Shown piece after piece: positions 7,155 to 12,486 of a stretch of 16,673 nucleotides of DNA. The notes under the pieces were generated by a model. That model worked only from the letters and a program-made list of their open reading frames with translations, made no database searches and was not told the origin of the DNA. Positions within the stretch are counted from its first letter, which is position 1, and the number at the start of each line of letters is the position of its first letter. Source of the DNA: an uncultured Bacilli bacterium (lineage in GTDB: Bacteria; Bacillota_I; Bacilli_A; RF39; UBA660); the NCBI GenBank assembly GCA_947632275.1, contig CANROR010000021.1:1-16673 (forward strand), in the 5' to 3' direction. The position numbers were made by a program, and so were the translations under genes.

Positions 7155-7715
7155 ATGAAAGTCGAAGTTAGTATTGGCATTAGTAATCGCCATATTCATT
7201 TAACTAAAGAAACTTATGAATTATTATTTACCGAAGAACTAACGAAAAAGGCTGATTTAAATCAAATTGGTCAGTTTGCTGCCAATCAAACGGTTAATGT
7301 TAAAACTCCTAAAGGCACATTAGAAAATGTGCGGATTGTTGGTCCCTTTCGCCCTTATAACCAATTAGAAATTGCCAAATCGGATGCCCGAAAGCTGGGG
7401 ATTGAACCTCCTGTTCGCAGAAGTGGCGAAGTAAATGGGGCGGCCAAAGTAATTATCGAAACCTCAAAAGATAGTCTAGAAATTGATAGTTGCATTATTG
7501 CTAATCGGCATGTCCATATGAATCCTAAGAAAGCTCAAGAATTAGGTTTAATTAATAAAGATATAGTTTTGTTGCGCTTAGAAGGCGAAAAAAGTGGAAC
7601 TTTAGAGCTTGAGGTCACGGTAACTGACAATGGTTATTTTGAAGTTCATTTAGATACCGATGATGCCAATGCTTTTTTACTTGATAAGGGTAGTAAAGGA
7701 ACCTTAATAATATGA
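7155..7715 (+). CDS. pduL: Phosphate propanoyltransferase / phosphotransacylase PduL
   Basis: PduL interconverts acyl-CoA and acyl-phosphate, here most likely acetyl-CoA and acetyl-phosphate, a step usually paired with acetate kinase for ATP formation. The protein of 186 residues has the two tandem beta-barrel halves of the family with their zinc-ligand motifs: SNRHIHL (His13, His15) and ANRHVHM (His119, His121), plus VGPFRPYNQLEIAKSDARKLG in the first half (62-82) and the signature PPVRRSGEV (85-93). The N-terminal extension that targets some PduL proteins to microcompartments is absent: the barrel begins within the first few residues. No shell-protein genes are nearby. It is thus likely a cytosolic enzyme replacing Pta. 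Perfect AAGGAGG 4 bases before the ATG; its stop overlaps the dusB start. Confidence 0.93.
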   Translation: MKVEVSIGISNRHIHLTKETYELLFTEELTKKADLNQIGQFAANQTVNVKTPKGTLENVRIVGPFRPYNQLEIAKSDARKLGIEPPVRRSGEVNGAAKVIIETSKDSLEIDSCIIANRHVHMNPKKAQELGLINKDIVLLRLEGEKSGTLELEVTVTDNGYFEVHLDTDDANAFLLDKGSKGTLII

Positions 7716-8692
7716 GTTTTCAAATTGGCAAGGTATTTATTGAACATAATATTGTCGTAGCTCCGATGGCCGGCGTTAGTGATTCTACTTTTCGCCGCAT
7801 TTGTAAAAGCTTTGGTAATTGTTTAGTTGTTGGCGAAATGGTTAGTGATAAGGCTATTGTTTATGGCAATCGTAAAACGCTTGATTTACTAAAAATGCAA
7901 GAAGACGAACGACCAATTAGTCAACAAATTTTTGGCAGTGATGTTGCTTCTTTTGTTAAGGCGGCCCAACAAGTAGAAAAAATTATGCACCCGGATATCA
8001 TTGATATCAATATGGGTTGTCCCGTTCCTAAAGTAGCTATTAAAAATCAAGCGGGGAGTGCCCTTTTAAAAAATCCGGCGAAAATAAAAGAAATTGTGGC
8101 CGCCGTGGTAGCGGCAGTGTCTGTCCCCGTGACAGTCAAAATAAGAAGTGGTTGGGATGAATTTTCAATTAATGCCGTGGAAGTTGCTAAAATTTGTGAA
8201 GAAGCCGGAGCTAGTGCGATAACTATTCATGCCAGGACGCGGGCTCAAGGTTATTCGGGTAAAGCCGATTGGCAAATTATTAAAAAAGTAGTCGAAGCAG
8301 TAAATATTCCCGTGATTGGCAATGGGGATGTTACATCGTGTTATTTGGCCAAGCAAATGTTAGAAGAAACGGGTTGCGCGGCTGTCATGATTGGCCGCGG
8401 TTTAATAGGTAATCCCTGGCTCATTAAAGAATGCATTGATTATTTAGAAAAAGGAATTCCACCGCAAGAAGTGACTATAGCCGAAAAAATTGTCATGATG
8501 CGCCAACATTTAATGAATTTATGTCATGATAAAAATGAGCATCAAGCCGTCTTAGAAATGCGAACCCATTTTTTATACTATTTAAAAGGCTTACCTGAAA
8601 GTAAAACTTTAAAAAGCAAATTGTGCCAAGCTAAGACTAAAGAGGAAATTTTAACGCTTTTAGAAGAGTATCAAAACAATCTAGGCATTTAA
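7712..8692 (+). CDS. dusB: tRNA-dihydrouridine synthase, DusB type
   Basis: An FMN-dependent enzyme that reduces specific uridines in tRNA to dihydrouridine. The 326-residue protein has the whole family pattern: VVAPMAGVSDSTFRRI (15-30), ISQQIFGSD (69-77), DINMGCPVPKV with catalytic Cys103, VKIRSGWD, ITIHARTRAQGYSGKADW, PVIGNGDVTS and AAVMIGRGLIGNPWLI. The last third is the helical tRNA-binding domain. Length fits bacterial DusB. The start overlaps the pduL stop (ATGA at 7712-7715), with AAAGGA inside pduL 11 bases earlier, so translation is probably coupled. It is the last gene of the operon and is followed by a terminator hairpin. A DusA or DusC identity is less likely in this type of organism. 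Confidence 0.95.
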   Translation: MSFQIGKVFIEHNIVVAPMAGVSDSTFRRICKSFGNCLVVGEMVSDKAIVYGNRKTLDLLKMQEDERPISQQIFGSDVASFVKAAQQVEKIMHPDIIDINMGCPVPKVAIKNQAGSALLKNPAKIKEIVAAVVAAVSVPVTVKIRSGWDEFSINAVEVAKICEEAGASAITIHARTRAQGYSGKADWQIIKKVVEAVNIPVIGNGDVTSCYLAKQMLEETGCAAVMIGRGLIGNPWLIKECIDYLEKGIPPQEVTIAEKIVMMRQHLMNLCHDKNEHQAVLEMRTHFLYYLKGLPESKTLKSKLCQAKTKEEILTLLEEYQNNLGI

Positions 8693-8696
8693 CAAA

Positions 8697-8723
8697 ACCA
8701 AAAAAATCGCTTTTCATAGATTA
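8697..8723 (+). promoter_or_regulatory. Sigma-K-like promoter of the Tyr-rich small protein gene
   Basis: AC (8697-8698) and CATAGATTA (8715-8723) are 16 bases apart, an exact fit to the Bacillus sigma-K pattern AC-N16-CATANNNTA. No TTGACA/TATAAT pair is present in this gap. The same arrangement recurs ahead of the CotZ-like gene. RNA would start near 8730, about 16 bases before the ATG, which puts the ribosome site very close to the 5' end; that tight fit is a weak point. Confidence 0.45.
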
Positions 8724-8745
8724 ATAGTGAAAGGAGATTTTTTTT
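8700..8745 (+). terminator. Terminator hairpin after dusB that also encloses the next gene's ribosome site
   Basis: The 5' arm 8707-8716 (TCGCTTTTCA) pairs with 8728-8737 (TGAAAGGAGA), with one T-G wobble and one G/A mismatch, around an 11-base loop. An A-run (8700-8706) before it pairs with the T-run (8738-8744) after it, so the total stem is about 17 bp. The shape (A-run, stem, T-run) is that of an intrinsic terminator. The ribosome site AAGGAG (8731-8736) of the next gene is inside the 3' arm and the T-run ends right at the ATG at 8746. Confidence 0.75.
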
Positions 8746-8973
8746 ATGTATCCATACACTCCCAATTTTGCTTATAATCAAGATCGCCAATTTATTGTGC
8801 CTTTTTTACTAGGTGGCTTGGCCGGGGGCGCGGCAGTTGGTTTAACGCGACCACGTCCAATTTATAATGTGGCACCGCAACCAGGATATGGTGCTTATCC
8901 ATCACGCCCACCTTATTATTATGGAGCCCCATATTACAACAATTCTTATAGCTACTATGTTCCTTATAGATAA
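8746..8973 (+). CDS. Small Tyr/Pro-rich protein, candidate spore-coat or surface protein
   Basis: A 75-residue protein of three parts: MYPYTPNFAYNQDRQ, a short hydrophobic glycine-rich stretch (FIVPFLLGGLAGGAAVGL, 17-34), and a tail from residue 35 that is dominated by Pro, Tyr, Gly and Asn (for example RPPYYYGAPYYNNSYSYY). There are no Cys or catalytic motifs. Such composition is usual for coat, crust or surface matrix proteins and poor for an enzyme. I do not recognise a named family. AAGGAG sits 9 bases before the ATG. A sigma-K-like promoter precedes it and a CotZ-like gene lies nearby, which supports a coat role by inference. Its last 10 bases overlap tail-to-tail with the FtsW/RodA-type gene on the other strand, and there is no terminator between them. 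Confidence 0.75.
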   Translation: MYPYTPNFAYNQDRQFIVPFLLGGLAGGAAVGLTRPRPIYNVAPQPGYGAYPSRPPYYYGAPYYNNSYSYYVPYR

Positions 8974-10091
8974 ATATTAGCCCCCTCAGTATTTAGAAAA
9001 TTAAGGATAATAGCTAAGTATAAAAAATAAATTATGATAGTTGAACCCCCATAGCTTAAAAAGGGTAAAGGTATGCCAATAATGGGGAGTAATCCTAAAT
9101 TCATACCTATATTAATAATTTGTTGAAAGAAAAAAATCCAAATAAAACTAATTAAAAATAGTTTTATTTTTTTGCGTTCCATTTTCTTCATTAAATTAAT
9201 TAAGTAAATATCTAACATAAAATAACAAGCTAGAATAATTAAACCACTTAATAAACCAAAATTACCAATATTAAAAGCAAAAATAAAATCAGTTGGGGCT
9301 TCAGGTATGTACAAAGAAGCTTTATTTAAACCCCATTGCCAAAAAGGGGAACTCCCCATGACAATTAAAGCATTATCTAGTTGGTAAGAATTATTGGTCG
9401 TAAAAGTTAATAATCTTTCAATGCGATAGAAAAAACTAGTGCCAATCATTTTAATTAATAAATCTTGCTTAAAACGATATAAAAAATAAAAAGCAAAAAT
9501 TATTAAACAACCAAATAATAAAACAAATAAAAACCACCATTTACTAATTTTGGAAGCTAAAAGCATACTTAAAGCAATTAAAAGATAAAAAATAATGGCT
9601 CCCGTATCTGGTTCTAAAAATACTAAAAGGGAAGGAATTAAGGTAATAATGCCAACTTTAAAAATTAATCTTAATTCATCTTTTTTATTATGAATAGGAA
9701 ATTTACTAATAAAGTTGGCTAAATATAGCGAAAGCGTTAATTTTACCAGTTCACTAGGTTGAAAAGATAAAGACCCAATCGTAAACCACGCTTTGGCTCC
9801 GTGAATATTTTTACCCAAAATTAAAACTAAAACAAGCAAAAGACAAGAAAATAAATAAAGATAAAAACTATAATCAAAAAGTTTATGGAGATTAAGTTTG
9901 CGCATAATTAAAATGCTTATTAGACCCACGAAATACCACATGATTTGTTTAATTAAATGATGATTATAAGTAATATTGATTAATTTGGCATTTTGCATAT
10001 TCAAAAAACTAATTATCATAATGATAATTAAAGGAATAAAAAGCAATAAATTGTATTTTTTTATAATTTTCATATTTTTAGTATGTGCCAT
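8964..10091 (-). CDS. FtsW/RodA/SpoVE-family peptidoglycan polymerase (SEDS protein)
   Basis: SEDS proteins are polytopic glycosyltransferases that polymerise lipid II, working with a class B penicillin-binding protein. The protein (375 residues from the chosen start) has about ten membrane helices and the family motifs: HGAKAWFTIGSLSFQPSEL followed by VKLTL, LEPDTGAIIFYLLIALSML, EAPTDFIFAFNIGNFGLLSG with the key Asp of TDF, and the C-terminal IGIPLPFLSYGGST. The start is ATG at 10091, preceded by AAGG 4 bases away; an in-frame ATG at 10139 would lie inside the divergent gene's 5' end. Sequence alone does not split RodA, FtsW and SpoVE. No partner PBP is adjacent, and coat-like genes lie on both sides, so a sporulation (SpoVE-like) role is possible but unproven. 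Confidence 0.9.
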   Translation of the reverse strand: MAHTKNMKIIKKYNLLLFIPLIIIMIISFLNMQNAKLINITYNHHLIKQIMWYFVGLISILIMRKLNLHKLFDYSFYLYLFSCLLLVLVLILGKNIHGAKAWFTIGSLSFQPSELVKLTLSLYLANFISKFPIHNKKDELRLIFKVGIITLIPSLLVFLEPDTGAIIFYLLIALSMLLASKISKWWFLFVLLFGCLIIFAFYFLYRFKQDLLIKMIGTSFFYRIERLLTFTTNNSYQLDNALIVMGSSPFWQWGLNKASLYIPEAPTDFIFAFNIGNFGLLSGLIILACYFMLDIYLINLMKKMERKKIKLFLISFIWIFFFQQIINIGMNLGLLPIIGIPLPFLSYGGSTIIIYFLYLAIILNFLNTEGANIYL

Positions 10092-10131
10092 TTGCCTTAA
10101 TTTATCATAAAATATGGTGAGGTGGAAAAAT
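10092..10131. promoter_or_regulatory. 40-base divergent control region between the SEDS gene and the small beta-barrel gene
   Basis: Both ribosome sites and any promoter must fit here or overlap the coding starts. CATAAAATATG (10106-10116) reads CATANNNTA on both strands: CATAAAATA forward and CATATTTTA in reverse. Forward, the base pair 16 upstream is CC rather than AC, so it is only a partial sigma-K-like match; in reverse no AC is placed correctly. TATCAT (10103-10108) could be a sigma-A -10 but no good -35 is seen. Confidence 0.3.
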
Positions 10132-10425
10132 ATGAACAAATTACCTAATGTTTATGCAAATCCAATCAATAAAAAAATAAATAATGTCCAAGAAACTTTT
10201 TATAGTCGAAGTGATCGCAATATTGATGTTAATCCCAAGGATATAAATACCAAAATAAATGAAATATTTAGTAATAAAAATCATGTTTATAAAAGTAAAG
10301 TCAAAATAACATTTAGGGATAAAGAAGAAGAGGCGGTTATTGTCGGCAAAACCAATTTAAATTTATTAACAATTGATGGTAAACTTATTAGAATTCCTGA
10401 AATTGTGGATATTGAAAGAATATAA
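10132..10425 (+). CDS. Conserved-looking small protein with a C-terminal small beta-barrel-like segment
   Basis: A soluble, basic protein of 97 residues. The first 45 residues are polar and probably flexible (rich in Asn, Lys, Asp). The rest (about 48-97) alternates in the way of a small Sm/SH3-like beta barrel: SKVKITFRDKEEEAVIVGK, then LNLLTIDGKLIRIPEIVDIERI. I do not recognise the family. The loose pattern of strand-turn-strand ending in IP-x-I-x-D-I recalls the barrel of the spore coat protein GerQ, but the typical GerQ residues are absent, so that is only a thought. Start ATG at 10132 is set by GAGGTGG 6 bases upstream; an ATG at 10114 overlaps that site. It is followed by a strong shared terminator. 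Confidence 0.75.
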   Translation: MNKLPNVYANPINKKINNVQETFYSRSDRNIDVNPKDINTKINEIFSNKNHVYKSKVKITFRDKEEEAVIVGKTNLNLLTIDGKLIRIPEIVDIERI

Positions 10426-10463
10426 AAAAAGTATATCAAATTATATCTTCGATATACTTTTTT
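10424..10463. terminator. Bidirectional terminator between two convergent genes
   Basis: An A-run plus GTATATC (to 10437) pairs with GATATAC plus a T-run (10451-10463) around a 13-base loop. With A-run and T-run on opposite sides it serves both strands. Its stem includes the last codons and stop of the minus-strand EIIB-like gene. Confidence 0.85.
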
Positions 10464-10759
10464 AATTGCCGAGCATTTTTGCCAAAGATTATTTTTAATT
10501 GATTATCAATTTCGACAATTCCTTTGGCTCCCAGTTTTTGAATCGCTTCTTTATTGGCTTTTGATACATCTTTTAAAATTACTTTAAAACGACTCATGTT
10601 ATATTCGGCGTTAATAATATTATCTTTACCACCTAAATAAGTTATTAATTTATTTGCTTCAATATTAAAATTTTTCTTATTTAATTTGACGGCTACTAAA
10701 GAAATAACAACTAAAACAGCCGCGATAATTAAATATTGAATTAGATTAGTCATATCCAT
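10436..10759 (-). CDS. Membrane-anchored EIIB-like (glucose PTS family) domain lacking the active-site Cys
   Basis: A protein of 107 residues with one N-terminal membrane helix (about 6-25, LIQYLIIAAVLVVISLVAVK) and a cytoplasmic domain that matches the glucose-type PTS EIIB pattern: NKLITYLGGKDNI (36-48), SRFKVILKD (56-64), LGAKGIV (76-82) and LKIIFGKNA (88-96). In active EIIB the loop reads about HCATRLR with the phosphorylated Cys; here it is Y53-N54-M55-S56-R57, so the Cys is Asn54. It cannot pass phosphate in the normal way. It may sense phospho-sugars or PTS partners, or have been recruited for another binding role. Ribosome site AGGTGAT lies 5 bases from the ATG. It stands alone, with no EIIA or EIIC gene nearby. 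The fold is inferred from motifs; function unknown. Confidence 0.75.
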   Translation of the reverse strand: MDMTNLIQYLIIAAVLVVISLVAVKLNKKNFNIEANKLITYLGGKDNIINAEYNMSRFKVILKDVSKANKEAIQKLGAKGIVEIDNQLKIIFGKNARQLKKYIEDII

Positions 10760-10776
10760 AAATCATCACCTAATTT

Positions 10777-10782
10777 ATTATA
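10777..10782 (-). promoter_or_regulatory. Probable -10 element of the EIIB-like gene
   Basis: On the minus strand these bases read TATAAT, placed suitably before the ribosome site AGGTGAT (10765-10771). The region 17 bases further upstream reads TTTTAT, a poor -35, so this is tentative. Confidence 0.4.
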
Positions 10783-10821
10783 CTATATTTTAAAAAAAAA
10801 TAAAACAGGTAACTAGCAAGC

Positions 10822-10848
10822 ACGAATTTTTTAAAGAAACATAAATTA
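10822..10848 (+). promoter_or_regulatory. Sigma-K-like promoter of the CotZ-like gene
   Basis: AC (10822-10823) and CATAAATTA (10840-10848) are 16 bases apart, an exact fit to AC-N16-CATANNNTA. In Bacillus subtilis cotYZ is known to be transcribed in the mother cell by sigma-K RNA polymerase, which agrees with the product of this gene. RNA would start near 10855, leaving a 25-base leader with AAAGGGTGA. No sigma-A pair is visible in the gap. Confidence 0.5.
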
Positions 10849-10879
10849 TAAATGAGAATACATGAAAGGGTGAAAATTT

Positions 10880-11332
10880 ATGAATAATAATACAAATAAT
10901 GAACAACAAGGCAATTGCATAAATGAAATACTATGCGTTATTCTAGTATTACAAGAAAATGCTTGCCCAGATAATTGTTTACAAACATGTGATAGACCAG
11001 TATTAGGTGGCGGGGCTAATTGTTTAATTTGTAATACCAGACCAGTAATGTTATATTGCTGCGCCGGCAATGGCCTTCCTTGGAGTATGCCAATAACTAA
11101 AGATTCAACCGAAAGTTGTGCTGGTGAAACGCAAACGGCAACATGTTCTAATGTCTTTAGAGTAGAAAAAATTGAAGGAAACTGCTGTACATTTAGAGTT
11201 CTTGCACCAAATGATGATACAACTAGTGTCTTACCATATGTTGCAACTAATGTCTTCTTTACAATGGATTGTAGCTGCTTATGCGGAATAAGATGTTTAT
11301 CAGATACTTATGTAGATTGTTTATGTAACTAA
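10880..11332 (+). CDS. cotZ: CotY/CotZ-like Cys-rich spore coat (crust) protein
   Basis: CotY and CotZ form a disulfide-rich crystalline outer layer of the Bacillus spore (crust or exosporium basal layer). This protein of 150 residues has 19 Cys, many in pairs or CxC groups (Cys60-61, 102-103, CSCLC at 131-135), plus the family features: an N-terminal CINEILCVILVLQENAC segment (13-29), PVMLYCCAGNGLPW (55-68), SNVFRVEKIEGNCCTFRVL (90-108), and a final TMDCSCLCGIRCL (128-140). There is no signal peptide, as expected for a coat protein made in the mother cell. The assignment is by remembered family pattern rather than a search. Good ribosome site, a sigma-K-like promoter upstream and its own terminator. 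If right, the organism is a spore former or comes from one. Confidence 0.75.
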   Translation: MNNNTNNEQQGNCINEILCVILVLQENACPDNCLQTCDRPVLGGGANCLICNTRPVMLYCCAGNGLPWSMPITKDSTESCAGETQTATCSNVFRVEKIEGNCCTFRVLAPNDDTTSVLPYVATNVFFTMDCSCLCGIRCLSDTYVDCLCN

Positions 11333-11333
11333 C

Positions 11334-11357
11334 AAAAACCTCGCAAAGAGGTTTTTT
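11334..11357 (+). terminator. Intrinsic terminator after the CotZ-like gene
   Basis: AAAAACCTC (11334-11342) pairs with GAGGTTTTT (11348-11356) around GCAAA, followed by T. Strong stem with a typical T-run. Confidence 0.9.
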
Positions 11358-11361
11358 CTTG

Positions 11362-11392
11362 AAAAATAAAGTCATTTAACGGCTTTATTTTT
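11362..11392. terminator. Terminator of the Rpn-family gene (works on both strands)
   Basis: AAAAATAAAGTC (11362-11373) pairs with GGCTTTATTTTT (11381-11392) with one G-T pair and a 7-base loop. Read on the minus strand it lies at the 3' end of the Rpn gene and includes its stop codon (11372-11374). With the hairpin at 11334-11357 it makes a double stop between convergent genes. Confidence 0.7.
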
Positions 11393-12328
11393 TATTTTGT
11401 TAATTTCCTTAAGCGATAAATTAGTTGCTAAAGAAATTTGTTCCAAAGAAAAATTGTTTTTAAGCATATTTTGGATAATCTTTTTTTGATTTGTTTCTTG
11501 TCCTTTAAGCATTCCAATTTTTTGGCCTTTAGCAATGCCAATTTTTTGGCCTTTAGCAATGCCAATTTTTTGCCCTTTAGCAATGCCAATTTCTTCACCA
11601 ATTTGTCTTTCTTCGGCCAAAGCCGTATCTTTAGCAATTCTTAAATCCCATTCTCGAAGCAACTGGTTAGTTTTTTCATCATTGATGTATTCTTCAACCC
11701 ATTCATTTAATTCCATCAATTTCTCATCTCCTTTGGCAATTTCTTTTCTTTCTTCATAATTTTTGGCCCCAATAAATTTTAACCATATTATTTTTTTGTT
11801 TGCCTCATTATATGGTAATTTTCGAGCTAAGTCAAGGCGATAAAAGTCTAAGCTTAAATGATCATTTAAAAGTAATTCGTTATTATAAATTAAGGTTAAA
11901 TTACTGGCTAATTTATTAGCCATAAAAGTTGATTCGGGAACATTATCAATTAAATTAATGCCAATTACGTGGTCTAATGATTCGTAATTTTTATTACCCT
12001 TTTTTAAAGATGTAGAATAAATTCGCATAATATAGACAAGAGATTTATTAAAAGAAATATTATAAAATTGGGAATAACATTCAATATTGATTTTGTAATT
12101 AGCAAATTCAATTAAAATATCACTTCTTAAACCTTTATCGTTTAATTTACTTTTTAATAGAATACTTTCATAATATACTTTTAAATCAACACTGTTGAGA
12201 TATTCTTCCGAGAAATTGGTAAAACAAGCTAAAAAATAAATTAATTTATCACGATTCTCGGGGTGGGCTAAAGTTTCTTTAAAAAGTAAATCATTTTCTA
12301 AGCTCGTAGCTATCTTAGTTGTAGGCAT
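11372..12328 (-). CDS. Rpn-family PD-(D/E)XK nuclease/transposase-like protein
   Basis: Rpn proteins (once called PD-(D/E)XK family transposases) are DNA nucleases tied to recA-independent recombination and, in E. coli, to phage defence. The chain of 318 residues begins with LENDLLFKETLAHPENRDKLIYFLACF (10-36), then LNDKGLRSDILIEFANYKINIECYSQFYN (62-90). Asp70 and Glu83 fit the metal-binding pair; the usual Gln or Lys two residues after the Glu is Tyr85, with Gln87 nearby, so activity is uncertain. About residues 245-276 are four copies of an 8-residue unit of the type IGIAKGQK, then a C-terminal helix-turn-helix-like segment (FSLEQISLATNLSLKEI). Start ATG at 12328 has AAAGGAGG 4 bases before it; the GTG at 12343 lies over that site. 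It is a lone gene without transposon ends. Confidence 0.85.
   Translation of the reverse strand: MPTTKIATSLENDLLFKETLAHPENRDKLIYFLACFTNFSEEYLNSVDLKVYYESILLKSKLNDKGLRSDILIEFANYKINIECYSQFYNISFNKSLVYIMRIYSTSLKKGNKNYESLDHVIGINLIDNVPESTFMANKLASNLTLIYNNELLLNDHLSLDFYRLDLARKLPYNEANKKIIWLKFIGAKNYEERKEIAKGDEKLMELNEWVEEYINDEKTNQLLREWDLRIAKDTALAEERQIGEEIGIAKGQKIGIAKGQKIGIAKGQKIGMLKGQETNQKKIIQNMLKNNFSLEQISLATNLSLKEINKIKNKAVK
11502..11597 (-). repeat. Four tandem 24-bp repeats inside the Rpn-family gene
   Basis: Units at 11502-11525, 11526-11549, 11550-11573 and 11574-11597. The two middle ones differ only at their last base; the outer two are partly diverged. Twenty-four bases equal eight codons, so gain or loss of units keeps the frame and changes only the length of the linker before the C-terminal segment. 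Confidence 0.92.
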
Positions 12329-12381
12329 TTTTCCTCCTTTCACTTATATATATAGTCTCTAAAATATTTATTTCCTTTTTT

Positions 12382-12461
12382 TTAAATAATTTTTTAATAA
12401 ATTAGGTGAGTTATGCTATAATGTAGTAAATAGGAGTTGGGAAGTTTAGGCGACTAAAAAA
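12382..12461 (+). repeat. 80-bp direct repeat, copy A (promoter plus dead gene start)
   Basis: Matches copy B at 14181-14260 over 80 bp with two differences: A for G at 12430, and G for T at 12449. The second turns the ATG that starts the SH3 gene in copy B into AGG here. The repeat includes an extended -10 promoter, a ribosome site and the first few codons of the SH3 gene. It marks the left edge of the inserted glycosyltransferase block. Confidence 0.97.
12394..12422 (+). promoter_or_regulatory. Extended -10 promoter of the glycosyltransferase pair
   Basis: TTAATA (12394-12399), 17-base spacer, TATAAT (12417-12422) preceded by TGC, giving the extended -10 form TGNTATAAT. Identical to the promoter of the SH3 gene because it is part of the 80-bp repeat. 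Confidence 0.7.
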
Positions 12462-12486
12462 TTATTTGGAGAATTGGTGATAAAAT

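Noticed and set aside
6032..7715. Alternative genetic code with TGA as Trp
   Set aside because: TGA ends several genes at places where the next start overlaps (6545-6547, 7713-7715), and Trp is coded by TGG throughout.
11502..11597. Tandem repeats as a possible CRISPR array
   Set aside because: The units are adjacent without spacers and lie in frame within a coding gene.
11535..11759. Plus-strand open frames over the Rpn gene repeats
   Set aside because: They arise from the 24-bp repeat being open in several frames; the minus-strand frame has the domain pattern and the ribosome site.
11372..12328. Rpn gene as an active transposon or insertion sequence
   Set aside because: The family is called transposase-like, but no terminal inverted repeats or target duplication are seen around it, and it has its own start signal and terminator.
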